NCBI GenBank assembly: GCA_910587835.1
Contig: CAJUNQ010000094.1
Span: 1 to 64,000, forward strand
From: an uncultured Oscillospiraceae bacterium
GTDB lineage: Bacteria > Bacillota > Clostridia > Oscillospirales > Acutalibacteraceae
Direction: 5' to 3'
Length of the DNA: 64,000 nucleotides
Shown: positions 1 to 8,074 of the stretch, piece by piece
Numbering within the stretch: position 1 is the stretch's first letter
Layout: each line of letters begins with the position of its first letter
The notes under the pieces: generated by a model
Database searches by the model: none
Told to the model about the DNA's origin: nothing
The model's input: only the letters and a program-made list of their open reading frames with translations
Translations under genes and position numbers: made by a program

Positions 1-502
1 GGAAGGGCACCTTGCCCTTGATGGCGGCCAGATGGGCCACAGCGCCCAGGTCCATAACCTCCTGAGGAGAGTTGGAGCACAGCATGGCATAGCCGGTCTG
101 ACGGCAGGCATACACGTCAGAATGGTCGCCAAAAATGTTCAGCGCATGAGTCGCCAGAGTACGGGCGGAAACATGGATGACGCTGGGCAGCAGCTCGCCG
201 GCGATCTTGTACATGTTGGGGATCATCAGCAGCAGGCCCTGGGAGGCGGTGTAGGTGGTGGTCAGCGCGCCCGCGGCCAAAGAGCCGTGGACAGCGCCGG
301 CAGCGCCGGCCTCAGACTGCATCTCTGTGACCCGCACCTCCCGGCCGAACAGGTTCTTCCGCCCGGCGGCGGCGTACTTGTCGGTCTCGTCAGCCATAAC
401 AGACGAGGGGGTGATGGGGTAGATGGCAGCCACGTCGGTGAACGCATAAGAAACATGCGCGGCAGCGGTGTTGCCATCCATGGTCTTCATTTTTCTTGGC
501 AT
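1..502 (-). CDS. nifJ: Pyruvate:ferredoxin (flavodoxin) oxidoreductase, N-terminal part, cut by window edge
   Basis: Reverse-strand frame open from an ATG at 502 to the window edge, about 167 codons of a protein that is normally close to 1170 residues. The N-terminus MPRKMKTMDGNTAAAHVSY, followed by FTDVAAIYPITPSS and later EMQSEAGAAGAVHGSLAAGA, is the typical PFOR domain I that holds the thiamine diphosphate reaction. The enzyme converts pyruvate and CoA to acetyl-CoA, CO2 and reduced ferredoxin in anaerobes. A strong ribosome site (AAAAGGAGG) lies about 10 bases before the ATG. The gene has its own promoter at 648-676 and a leader of about 140 bases. A downstream ATG (490) is possible but lacks this spacing. 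Family call is firm; the rest of the protein lies outside the window. Confidence 0.93.
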   Translation of the reverse strand, partial: MPRKMKTMDGNTAAAHVSYAFTDVAAIYPITPSSVMADETDKYAAAGRKNLFGREVRVTEMQSEAGAAGAVHGSLAAGALTTTYTASQGLLLMIPNMYKIAGELLPSVIHVSARTLATHALNIFGDHSDVYACRQTGYAMLCSNSPQEVMDLGAVAHLAAIKGKVPF

Positions 503-556
503 TTTAACGATTTCCTCCTTTTAGGATGATCGAAATGGGGGGACAGGCAGGGGCAG

Positions 557-614
557 AGCCTGTATTCAGCCCTGCGGTACGCAAGATCGACGCCCCCCGG
601 AGCTGAATACAGGT
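557..614 (-). repeat. Perfect 12-bp inverted repeat (hairpin) in the nifJ leader
   Basis: CCTGTATTCAGC at 559-570 is exactly complementary to GCTGAATACAGG at 602-613, with 31 bases between. A T-G wobble extends the stem in the leftward transcript. A small TGCG/CGCA hairpin fits inside the loop. It sits in the 5' leader of the PFOR gene, between promoter and ribosome site. I do not recognise a known riboswitch family. Confidence 0.75.
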
Positions 615-647
615 TCCTGACCACCATATCTGTACCCTTGCTCTGTT

Positions 648-676
648 ATTTTACCATCTTTCTGAGGCTATGTCAA
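648..676 (-). promoter_or_regulatory. Promoter for nifJ
   Basis: On the reverse strand, TTGACA (671-676) and TAAAAT (648-653) are separated by 17 bases, a near-consensus vegetative promoter. Predicted transcription start is near 641, giving a leader of about 140 bases before the ATG at 502. Together with the next promoter it fills the gene-free stretch 503-824. Confidence 0.75.
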
Positions 677-753
677 AGGCAAAATCGTTCTTTTGCGAAT
701 TTTTTGCGGGCAGGCCACTCGCGGCGGATTTGCCGGCCCGGGAAACATAGTAT

Positions 754-782
754 TTGACAAGCGAAGCGTTTTCTAGTATAAT
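754..782 (+). promoter_or_regulatory. Promoter for the CNNM/MATE operon
   Basis: TTGACA (754-759) and TATAAT (777-782) with a 17-base spacer: a perfect consensus promoter. It points at the gene starting at 825 and is divergent from the nifJ promoter about 80 bases away. Confidence 0.85.
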
Positions 783-824
783 ACTCGATAAACATTCTTC
801 AGAACTGATTATGGAAGGGAGCCT

Positions 825-2165
825 TTGACCGCGATGCCTGACGACCCTGACGGTACATTTATTGCCGCTATCCTTTTATCCGTTCTTTTTGCCGCCATTG
901 CGGCTCTGTACGCTGCGGGAGAATCTGCCCTGAGCGTCTTGTCTGTTTCCCAGCTGAAGCGGGACGCTGATGCCGGCGGCCGCAAGGCGCGTTCTCTGTT
1001 AAAGCTTGTCCGCGCCCAGGAGAGCGTTGTCTCTCCGTTGCAGTCGGGCCTGCTGTTCTGCGGGCTGCTGGGGCTGTCCTTTTGCGTGACGGCCTTTGGA
1101 AGCCGAGCTTATGAGGACGCCGCCGGGGAGATGCACCGGATGCTATCCTGTCTTTTGGCAGCGTTGGCATATGTGCTGGTGTTCTTCCTGTTCTGTGATA
1201 TTTTGCCGAAGAAGGGGGCGCGCCACGCAGGGGGACAGTACGCCTACCGCCACGCAAGGCTGATCAGCGGACTCAGCAAAGCCGCCATGCCCCTGTTGGG
1301 CTTTACAAACCTTACCGCCAACTGTCTGCTGCGCCTTTTCCGTATTGATCCCCACAGCCTGGATGACGCAGTCACCGAGGAGGAGATTATGCAGATGGTG
1401 GGCGAGGGAGAGGAAAAGGGCGTGATTGAGGAGACGGAGAAGGACATGATCGCCAATATCCTGGACTTCAACGACATTACCGCCGGAGAGGTGATGACCC
1501 ACCGCACCGATATTGCCGCCGTACCCGATGACGCCGACCTGGGCCAGGTGGTGGCTGTGGCTATGGAGCATGGCTGCTCCCGGGTGCCGGTCTACCATGA
1601 GGATATTGACTCTGTGGTGGGCATCTGCTATGTGAAGGATTTGCTGCCCTTTGTAGGGGTGCAAATTCCCCAGAGTGCGGACATCACCCGCCTGATGCGG
1701 CCGGCCTACTTTATCCCAGAGACTAAAAAATGTAGCCAGTTATTTACTGAAATGACAGAGCGCAAGGTACAGATTGCCATTGCGGTGGACGAGTACGGCG
1801 GCACGGCAGGGTTGATCACTCTGGAAGATTTGGTTGAGTCTATTGTGGGTAATATTCAGGATGAGTATGACAACGAGGAGGAGGAAATCCGCCAGGTAAG
1901 CGAGCGTGTGTTTACTGTGGACGGCTCCGCTTCTATAAATGAGATTTCTGACCTGACTGACACCGAACTGCCTGAGGGCGGCTACGACACCATTGCCGGC
2001 CTGGTGACAGAGCGTCTGGGCCGGATTCCCAAGGAGGGGGAGCGTCCCCAGGTGCAGGTAAGCGGCCTTACCATCACCGTGCTGGAGATTGAAGACAACC
2101 GGCTTTCCCGGCTGCTGATTGTGAAGGAGCCGCCAATCACAGAGGAAGAAGGCGAAGAGGACTGA
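825..2165 (+). CDS. CNNM/CorC-HlyC family membrane protein with CBS pair (hemolysin-like)
   Basis: 446 residues. The first ~190 form a CNNM (DUF21) transmembrane domain with several hydrophobic helices. A CBS-domain pair follows at roughly 215-335 (starting near GEVMTHRTDIAAVP), then a transporter-associated CorC/HlyC domain to the C-terminus. Members of this family (YhdP, CorB, CorC) are linked to magnesium or cobalt efflux; the name hemolysin is historical. Start chosen is TTG at 825, 4 bases after GGGAG; an ATG at 834 is an alternative with longer spacing. The stop is followed one base later by the MATE gene, so the two are probably co-transcribed. The substrate is not readable from the sequence. 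Confidence 0.9.
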   Translation: MTAMPDDPDGTFIAAILLSVLFAAIAALYAAGESALSVLSVSQLKRDADAGGRKARSLLKLVRAQESVVSPLQSGLLFCGLLGLSFCVTAFGSRAYEDAAGEMHRMLSCLLAALAYVLVFFLFCDILPKKGARHAGGQYAYRHARLISGLSKAAMPLLGFTNLTANCLLRLFRIDPHSLDDAVTEEEIMQMVGEGEEKGVIEETEKDMIANILDFNDITAGEVMTHRTDIAAVPDDADLGQVVAVAMEHGCSRVPVYHEDIDSVVGICYVKDLLPFVGVQIPQSADITRLMRPAYFIPETKKCSQLFTEMTERKVQIAIAVDEYGGTAGLITLEDLVESIVGNIQDEYDNEEEEIRQVSERVFTVDGSASINEISDLTDTELPEGGYDTIAGLVTERLGRIPKEGERPQVQVSGLTITVLEIEDNRLSRLLIVKEPPITEEEGEED

Positions 2166-2166
2166 T

Positions 2167-3555
2167 ATGGCACGGAACCACACCAAAAGCAAAGAGCAGG
2201 ACCTGGGCCGCGACAGTATTGGCAGACTGATGTTTTCGCTGGCAGTGCCAGCCATTACCGCCCAGGTTGTCAACATGCTCTATAACATTGTGGATCGGAT
2301 GTACATCGGCCACATTCCCGAGACCGGCGCGGCGGCGTTGACAGGGGTGGGCATTACATTTCCTATCATCTTGCTGATCATGGCGTTCAGCTCCCTGGTG
2401 GCTATGGGGGGCGCGCCTCAGGCAGCGATTGCTATGGGAGAAGGGGACCTGCCCAAGGCGGAAAAGATTTTAGGGAACTGCTTTACCACTCTGCTGGGCT
2501 TCTCGGCGGTGTTGACAGGGGTGTTTCTGATTTTCGGAGAGCCGATTCTCCGGGCCTTTGGAGCCAGCGATAACACCATTGAGTATGCCCTGAGCTATCT
2601 GCAAATTTATGTGATGGGCACGATATTTGTGCAGATCGCATTAGGCATGAACATGTTTATTACAACCCAGGGCTTTGCTACGGTCAGCATGTTGACCGTA
2701 GTGATTGGCGCGGCGCTTAACATTGCGCTGGACCCGTTGTTTATTTTTGTGTTCCACTTGGGGGTGCGGGGCGCGGCGTTGGCCACGATTCTCTCTCAGG
2801 GGGTGTCTGCAGTGTGGGTGCTGCGGTTTTTGCTGGGCAGCAAAAGCCGTCTGCGCATCCGTCGCGAGAATCTGCCCGTCAAGCTGAAAATCATGGTGCC
2901 AGTCATGGCCCTGGGCGTGTCGCCCTTTATCATGCAGAGTACAGAGAGCCTTCTCAGCGTAGCGCTGAACACCTCGCTGCTGCGGTATGGCGGCGACAGC
3001 GCTGTGGGCGCTTATACTGTGCTGGCCAGCGTTCTGCAAATCGTCAACCTGCCTATGCAGGGTCTTTGCCAGGGCGCACAGCCGATTACCAGCTTTAATT
3101 ATGGCGCACGGAATTTTGACCGGGTGAAAAAGTCTGTGCGGCTGCTGTTGATTTGCTGCATGGCATATGGTATTCTGTTCTGGCTGGCCTTGATGCTGGT
3201 TCCCCAGCTTTTTGCGGCCATTTTTATCAGTGATCAGGCCTTGATGGAGATCACGGTTTGGGCTATGCGGATATTCCTGTTTGGCGTGTTTGCCTTTGGC
3301 GCCCAGTGCGGGTTTCAACAATCCTTCCTTGCTTTGGGACAGGCAAAAGTATCCGTGCTTTTGGCCCTGTTGAGGAAAATCGTCTTGTTGATTCCCCTCA
3401 TCTACATCCTACCCATGTTCTTTGAGAACAAGCTGTTCGGTGTTTTTGTAGCTGAGCCCATTGCGGACATTCTGGCCGCTGTGGTGACTACAATCTCCTT
3501 CCTGGTTTGGTCTCGGAGGACGCTGTCGCTGGAAAAGGCCGGAACGGGAAAATAG
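2167..3555 (+). CDS. MATE family multidrug/metabolite exporter
   Basis: 462 residues, about 12 hydrophobic helices, typical MATE length. The N-terminal block (SIGRLMFSLAVPAITAQVV followed by NIVDRMYIGHIPETGAAALTG) is the family hallmark. The second half repeats the fold, e.g. GLCQGAQPITSFNYGARNFDR. These proteins export organic cations or drugs using a sodium or proton gradient. The ATG lies one base after the stop of the CNNM gene and the ribosome site lies inside that gene, so translation is probably coupled. A strong terminator follows at once. Substrate unknown. Confidence 0.93.
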   Translation: MARNHTKSKEQDLGRDSIGRLMFSLAVPAITAQVVNMLYNIVDRMYIGHIPETGAAALTGVGITFPIILLIMAFSSLVAMGGAPQAAIAMGEGDLPKAEKILGNCFTTLLGFSAVLTGVFLIFGEPILRAFGASDNTIEYALSYLQIYVMGTIFVQIALGMNMFITTQGFATVSMLTVVIGAALNIALDPLFIFVFHLGVRGAALATILSQGVSAVWVLRFLLGSKSRLRIRRENLPVKLKIMVPVMALGVSPFIMQSTESLLSVALNTSLLRYGGDSAVGAYTVLASVLQIVNLPMQGLCQGAQPITSFNYGARNFDRVKKSVRLLLICCMAYGILFWLALMLVPQLFAAIFISDQALMEITVWAMRIFLFGVFAFGAQCGFQQSFLALGQAKVSVLLALLRKIVLLIPLIYILPMFFENKLFGVFVAEPIADILAAVVTTISFLVWSRRTLSLEKAGTGK

Positions 3556-3557
3556 AA

Positions 3558-3589
3558 AAAAAAGCCTTGCGAAAAGCAAGGCTTTTTTT
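3558..3589 (+). terminator. Intrinsic terminator after MATE gene
   Basis: AAAGCCTTGC and GCAAGGCTTT form a 10-bp stem with a 4-5 base loop, followed by a run of T. The A-rich left flank makes it usable in both directions. Confidence 0.9.
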
Positions 3590-3973
3590 CTATGGGCAGA
3601 TATCTTAAAGCAGATACAAATCCTGAAAGTCAAATAAACTTTTAGAGGCTTATGTCCATTCGTTCGGCAAGTTGCGGTGGGCAAATTTCTACTCTTTCAG
3701 TAGTAGAGTGTATTCACTCCAAATTTCTTGTGCAGATTCTTATACTCCGTCTTTAAAGCCCCCCCTTTTTCTGTTTTATGTCATTTGTCAGATGAATAAA
3801 CCTTGTAAGTGCACTGTACTGTTATTAACACAAGCTGTATTGTATGTTGTTGTAGTTCTGCGCTCTCCTTACACAGAGTGGAGTATTGATTCTGTCGATT
3901 CTCTTACAATTTCTTTTAGAAGCTTGTATGCGGCTCTGATTTTTTGTAAAATTATATGGGAGATAAAATTTCC
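3590..3973. other. AT-rich gap with no supportable gene
   Basis: Nearly 400 bases between the MATE terminator and the ABC-exporter promoter. The composition is visibly more AT-rich than the flanking genes. A 101-codon frame (3672-3977, TTG start) has no ribosome site and a biased Cys/Leu/Tyr composition, so I do not call it. A small inverted repeat CTACT/AGTAG is at 3689-3703. Nothing else stands out. Confidence 0.6.
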
Positions 3974-4002
3974 TTGACAAGATACCGACATGATATTATA
4001 AT
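3974..4002 (+). promoter_or_regulatory. Promoter for the ABC exporter operon
   Basis: TTGACA (3974-3979), 17-base spacer, TATAAT (3997-4002). Start of transcription expected near 4009, about 45 bases before the ATG at 4053. Confidence 0.85.
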
Positions 4003-4052
4003 GATATCTGCAACAGTGATGGGAAAGAAATCAAAAAGGGGAGATTATCACA

Positions 4053-4769
4053 ATGCTTTCGATCAGTGGAGTAACAAAGAAGTATGGGAAAAATATCGCG
4101 AACGACAACATCAGTTTTGCCGTGGGCGATGGACAGATCGGCATTCTGTTGGGGCCGAATGGCGCAGGAAAGTCAACCATCATCAAGTGTATTACCGGGC
4201 TGCTGCGTTTTACCGGGCGGGTGGAGATCAACGGCCATCTGAACACCACCACAGAGGCCAAACGCCAGCTGGGCTATATTCCTGAGATGCCTGCGGTTTA
4301 TGACCTGCTCACGGTCTCCGAGCACCTGGAATTTGTCCGCCGGGCCTACCGTTTTGAGGACGAGGCCTACTCCCAGCAGCTTTTAGAGCGTTTGGAGCTG
4401 TGGGACAAAAAGGATAAGCTGGGCAAAGAGCTCTCGAAAGGAATGCAGCAGAAGCTCTCCATTGCCTGTGCTCTGTGCCACAAGCCCCGGGTAGCTGTGT
4501 TCGACGAGCCGCTGGTGGGCCTGGACCCCCACGCAATTAAGGAACTGAAAAACATCTTTCAGGAGCTGAAGCGGGACGGAGTCTCTGTGCTTATCAGTAC
4601 CCATATGATTGACAGCGTGGAGGACTACTGGGATGTGGCGAATATTATGATGAATGGCCGCTTTGCAGCCACAATGCGCAATGATGGCAGCGAGGGCCAG
4701 GATTTGGAGTCGTTGTTCTTCCAGATTACAGAAGGGGACGCAAAGGCAGAAAGCGGGGTGGGCGCATGA
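4053..4769 (+). CDS. ABC transporter ATP-binding protein
   Basis: 238 residues. Walker A GPNGAGKST is at 34-42, the signature is LSKGM (a common variant of LSGGQ in exporters) and Walker B is AVFDEPLVGLD with the catalytic Glu. It is a CcmA/YhaQ-like exporter ATPase with the usual D-loop and an ISTHM switch region. GGGGAG 10 bases upstream supports the ATG. The stop overlaps the start of the membrane partner by four bases (ATGA), so the two form a complex encoded by one operon. The exported substrate cannot be deduced. Confidence 0.95.
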   Translation: MLSISGVTKKYGKNIANDNISFAVGDGQIGILLGPNGAGKSTIIKCITGLLRFTGRVEINGHLNTTTEAKRQLGYIPEMPAVYDLLTVSEHLEFVRRAYRFEDEAYSQQLLERLELWDKKDKLGKELSKGMQQKLSIACALCHKPRVAVFDEPLVGLDPHAIKELKNIFQELKRDGVSVLISTHMIDSVEDYWDVANIMMNGRFAATMRNDGSEGQDLESLFFQITEGDAKAESGVGA

Positions 4770-6421
4770 AAAGCCCTCTGGTCTATCTCACGGCTGTCAA
4801 GCTGAAGAACCAAGTGCGGGAGGCAGTAAAGCATCCTGCAAAGCTGATCTATGTATTGTTTCTGGCGGCAGTCTTGGTGCTCTCCACCATTGGCGGGCAG
4901 GCGAACGCAGATCGTTTCGGGGAGCTTCGCCCCCTGACAGAGCTGACAGCCATCATGGTGCTGTTTTACACCATGATGTTTCTGATTACCTTCTCCAACG
5001 GAATCAACGGCGGGGCTGGAAATTATCCCATGTTCACTCTTTCTGATGTAAGTATGCTGTTTCCCTCGCCGCTGCGGCCCAATAAGGTGCTGTTTTATGC
5101 GTTGGTGCGGCAGTTGGGGCTTTCGCTGCTGCTAGGGTTCTTCCTGCTGTTTCAGTACAACTGGATGCATGCGGTTTATGGGCTGGAGTATGTCCACCTG
5201 CTGCTTGTGGTGGTGGGTTATGCGCTGACCTTGTTTTTGGGGCAGGTCTGCGCTATGGCGGCGTATGTGCGCGCCAGCGGAAGCGACAGCCTCCGGCGGA
5301 TCGTACGGTATTGCCTGTACGGCGTTACTTTGATTTTCGTGGCAGGGCTCTTGCTGCGCTGCTATCCCAGCCTGAGCCTTTCTGCAAGCAATTCTGAGGT
5401 GGATTTGTTCAGCATTGCTGGTTTGAGCGGCACCCTGCAGGACGGAGTAGCGTATCTGTCCCAGATTGGTATTTTCTTTCCGGTATCAGGCTGGTCCGCT
5501 GGGCTGATTGGCGGCCTGCTGTGTGGGGACTTTCTGTCGGCAGGGCTCTGTGCTCTGTTGGTGCTGGCCGCTTTTGGTTTTGCACTGCTGTTGGTTGTCA
5601 AAAATAAGAATAACTATTATGAAGACGTACTGCAGACCGCTGAGGTGGCCCAGTCTGCTATTGCGGCCAAAAAGGAGGGCCAGCCTGCGGAGGTCACCCC
5701 CAAAAAGGTGCGGGTGGGGAAGACCGGCCTGGGCAAGGGCCAGGGGGCCGGCGTTATGTTCCACAAGCATTTGCTGGAAAACCGCCGTTCCGGGGCGTTG
5801 ATTTTCTCCAAGATGTCTATTATCTTTATGCTCATCATTATTGCCTGTTCGGTCTTGTATAGCTTTATTTTTTCTGACGAGGAGGATAAGACAGCGGCTT
5901 TTGTAGCGGTATTCTCCATGAGCACCTATATGCAGATGTTCTCGGAGAGCCTGGGACGCTTTAACTGGGAGCTGTCCAAGCCGTATATCTACATGCTGCC
6001 GGAGCCTCCCCTCAAAAAGCTGCTGTGGGCCACTGCTGAGACCCTGCTGGCTGACTGCTTTGAGGCAGTGGTGATCTTTGTGCCGGTTTCTGCTATACTG
6101 GGAATAGGCGTGGTGGAAACAGTGATGTGCATCCTGGCTCGCATTTCCTTTTCTCTGTTGTTTACATCGGGCAATATTCTGGTGGAGCGGGTGTTTGGCA
6201 CCGTGCGCTCTAAGGGGTTGCTCATGATCTTCTACATTATCGCGTTGATGCTGCTGGCAGTGCCGGGCATAGGCCTGGGCATTCTGCTGACCATACTTGA
6301 GTTGGTCCCCGGCATTACCGGGGCGCTGCTGGGCATTCTGGCTGGGAACATCCCTATTGCTTTGGTGGTGTTCTTCCTCTGCCGCAATCTGCTTCAGTAT
6401 GTGGAGCTGAACGGGAAATAG
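4766..6421 (+). CDS. ABC exporter permease of the putative ABC exporter family
   Basis: 551 residues with many hydrophobic segments in two groups, separated by a hydrophilic region around 285-325 rich in Lys and Gly (KKVRVGKTGLGKGQGAG). Length and topology fit the Firmicute putative ABC exporter family that pairs with CcmA-type ATPases. It overlaps the ATPase gene by four bases (ATGA), which indicates translational coupling and a two-component exporter. No catalytic motif is expected. A strong bidirectional terminator follows. Family call is from topology and context, less from motifs. Confidence 0.8.
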   Translation: MKSPLVYLTAVKLKNQVREAVKHPAKLIYVLFLAAVLVLSTIGGQANADRFGELRPLTELTAIMVLFYTMMFLITFSNGINGGAGNYPMFTLSDVSMLFPSPLRPNKVLFYALVRQLGLSLLLGFFLLFQYNWMHAVYGLEYVHLLLVVVGYALTLFLGQVCAMAAYVRASGSDSLRRIVRYCLYGVTLIFVAGLLLRCYPSLSLSASNSEVDLFSIAGLSGTLQDGVAYLSQIGIFFPVSGWSAGLIGGLLCGDFLSAGLCALLVLAAFGFALLLVVKNKNNYYEDVLQTAEVAQSAIAAKKEGQPAEVTPKKVRVGKTGLGKGQGAGVMFHKHLLENRRSGALIFSKMSIIFMLIIIACSVLYSFIFSDEEDKTAAFVAVFSMSTYMQMFSESLGRFNWELSKPYIYMLPEPPLKKLLWATAETLLADCFEAVVIFVPVSAILGIGVVETVMCILARISFSLLFTSGNILVERVFGTVRSKGLLMIFYIIALMLLAVPGIGLGILLTILELVPGITGALLGILAGNIPIALVVFFLCRNLLQYVELNGK

Positions 6422-6435
6422 GCCGGCTGTACGAA

Positions 6436-6489
6436 TAAAAAGAACCGCCGCAAGGCTTGGCTTCAGCCTTCGCGGCGGTTCTTTTTATT
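6436..6489. terminator. Bidirectional terminator between ABC permease and Nudix gene
   Basis: AAAAAGAACCGCCGC and GCGGCGGTTCTTTTT form a long stem with an inner AAGGC/GCCTT extension. T runs on both strands let it stop the rightward ABC operon and the leftward Nudix transcript. Confidence 0.9.
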
Positions 6490-6601
6490 CTCCCTTTTCA
6501 GTTTGGTGTTGCTGAAAGCAGCTTCACCAAACCATTCGTTAAAATATCCAAAGTGGGTAGCCATCCACTGACGAATGGCTGCCCATAAATCAGAATTTGT
6601 A

Positions 6602-7069
6602 TTAATGCTTTGCTTCGTTCCGCCGCTTCTGTAAATCGTTTTTTGTCTCCTCGTGCTGCTTACAGAAAAGCTCTGGCATGTCATCAAGGCTAAAGTATTG
6701 GAGATCAACTGTTTCAAGATGATCACATTTCAACGCCCCGCCGATCATTTCCAATTCGTACACAATGCATATGCTGTGCGCCTTATCACCGTTAGGATAC
6801 TCCATGTCGCAGTCCGTATAGATGCCAATCAGGCCTGACACCCTCACATCAAGCCCGGTTTCCTCTTCTACTTCTCTGATAGCAGCCATTTCGGGCGTTT
6901 CCCCTATTTCGATTGCCCCGCCTGGAAATCCCCACTTTTTACTGTCTCCGCGACGCTGGAGCAAAACGTTTCCGTTTGTATCAAAAACACATCCGCCCGC
7001 GAAAACCAGAATGATTTTTTCATGGCCTACTCTACTTCTTATCCACCTTATATAGTCTTTTGACTGCAT
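6602..7069 (-). CDS. Nudix hydrolase
   Basis: 155 residues. The Nudix box is clear: GGAIEIGETPEMAAIREVEEETGL has the pattern G-x5-E-x7-REV-x-EE-x-G, which binds the metal and hydrolyses a nucleoside diphosphate linked to some moiety X. The C-terminal half has the usual beta-strand core. ATG at 7069 follows GGAG at a spacing of about 11. The substrate is unknown. The gene stands alone, leftward, with its own promoter at about 7096 covered by a palindrome. A coding-like stretch continues in another frame downstream (6463-6601), see rejected items. Confidence 0.9.
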   Translation of the reverse strand: MQSKDYIRWIRSRVGHEKIILVFAGGCVFDTNGNVLLQRRGDSKKWGFPGGAIEIGETPEMAAIREVEEETGLDVRVSGLIGIYTDCDMEYPNGDKAHSICIVYELEMIGGALKCDHLETVDLQYFSLDDMPELFCKQHEETKNDLQKRRNEAKH

Positions 7070-7095
7070 ACTGATCTTCGCTCCTCGCGTCCTGC

Positions 7096-7132
7096 ATTAT
7101 AAAAATCCATCAATAAATTCCTGATTTATTGA
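7096..7132 (-). promoter_or_regulatory. Promoter with overlapping 9-bp palindrome, Nudix gene
   Basis: TATAAT on the reverse strand (7096-7101) heads a promoter for the Nudix gene. TCAATAAAT (7110-7118) and ATTTATTGA (7124-7132) form a perfect palindrome with a 5-base centre across the spacer and -35 area. No good -35 hexamer is visible, so the palindrome may be an operator, possibly for an activator. The whole gap 7070-7281 holds nothing else I can support. Confidence 0.5.
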
Positions 7133-7281
7133 GCGTGATATAACACCATGCTCTTGCTATATCAATATGTTTTGGTGGAAATCGTCAAAGGCATATTCCG
7201 GCAACACCTTCCTGAAAAGGGACTTTTTATTTCTGATCTTGACCTTTTCCTATTTCTATATTATGATAAACTGCACAGTGT

Positions 7282-7845
7282 TCACTGCACAGCTCTACGG
7301 ATTTGCTCCACAATGATTTCATCGGCCAGCAAAGAAGGGGTAGAGCCGTTGAGGATCAGATCTGCCCGCCATTTGGTGGGCTCAATGTACTGGACATGCC
7401 GGTAGCGCACCATGTCAAGATACACCTGGGCAATCTCGTCAAACTGCAGGCCCCATTGGGTCATGTTCCGCTTCAGCCGGCGTATAATGCGCTCATCGGC
7501 CTGGCAGTCGATAAACAGTTTCAGGTCCAGCTGCTTATATAGCCAGTCGTACCATAGGGCATAGAGGCCTTCCACCAAAATCACATCATGGTCTTTCTGG
7601 GCCTCCCGGGCAAGGTCCTCCCGTAGTTTTTCGTGAAAAATGGTCTCTGGGCAGTTGTCGTCCAGATATATTTTCCCGGTGATGGGCGCTGCCGCCTTAG
7701 GGCGCACGTCCGCTGGCTTGAAATAGCTATCCATGTGGAACACATGCAGCTTCAGCCCGGCGAGCAGCTCCTCCAACCGTCCGGTGAAGGTTGATTTTCC
7801 ACTGGCGGTGCCGCCGGCAATGCCGACGATATAGGGCTTTTTCAT
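7282..7845 (-). CDS. Uridine kinase-like P-loop kinase
   Basis: 187 residues. Walker A GGTASGKST is at 11-19. FHMDSYFKP matches the uridine/cytidine kinase substrate region, and VILVEGLYALW matches the strand with the conserved EG. Uridine kinase phosphorylates uridine and cytidine with ATP or GTP in pyrimidine salvage; phosphoribulokinase shares the fold. It is slightly shorter than classic Udk (about 210) and lacks some of its residues, so a related nucleoside or sugar kinase remains possible. ATG follows GGGGAG. Promoter at 7878-7906. Divergent from hflX. Confidence 0.82.
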   Translation of the reverse strand: MKKPYIVGIAGGTASGKSTFTGRLEELLAGLKLHVFHMDSYFKPADVRPKAAAPITGKIYLDDNCPETIFHEKLREDLAREAQKDHDVILVEGLYALWYDWLYKQLDLKLFIDCQADERIIRRLKRNMTQWGLQFDEIAQVYLDMVRYRHVQYIEPTKWRADLILNGSTPSLLADEIIVEQIRRAVQ

Positions 7846-7877
7846 GACCTTTCACTCCCCATTCTATGGTTTTCTGC

Positions 7878-7906
7878 ATTGTAGCACGAACGCCGCCGGA
7901 TTGCAA
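7878..7906 (-). promoter_or_regulatory. Promoter for the uridine kinase-like gene
   Basis: Reverse strand TTGCAA (7901-7906), 17-base spacer, TACAAT (7878-7883). Start expected about 25 bases before the ATG. Confidence 0.65.
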
Positions 7907-7912
7907 GAGTGA

Positions 7913-7941
7913 ATGACAACAAATAGGGAAAACTATATGAT
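7913..7941 (+). promoter_or_regulatory. Probable promoter for hflX
   Basis: ATGACA (7913-7918), 17-base spacer, TATGAT (7936-7941); five of six matches in each hexamer. It lies back to back with the kinase promoter and would give an hflX leader of about 125 bases. Confidence 0.55.
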
Positions 7942-8074
7942 TTCAAAATAATAAAAATGATTAGTGACTGAAAGAGGCAGCACCCTGATAGCACCATCCT
8001 AATATCTATTGGTTGACCGGGGAGCATTGTATGCAAGAAAAAGAATAAAAGTATATTGACAAGGAGGGATATCG

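Noticed and set aside
3672..3977. 101-codon ORF in the AT-rich gap
   Set aside because: TTG start without ribosome site, odd composition, and it runs into the next promoter.
6463..6601. Coding-like reverse stretch after the Nudix stop, in another frame (DLWAAIRQWMATHFGYFNEW and onward)
   Set aside because: Looks somewhat protein-like and could be a remnant or frameshifted tail, but the Nudix protein is complete without it, it has no start signals, and it ends inside the terminator.
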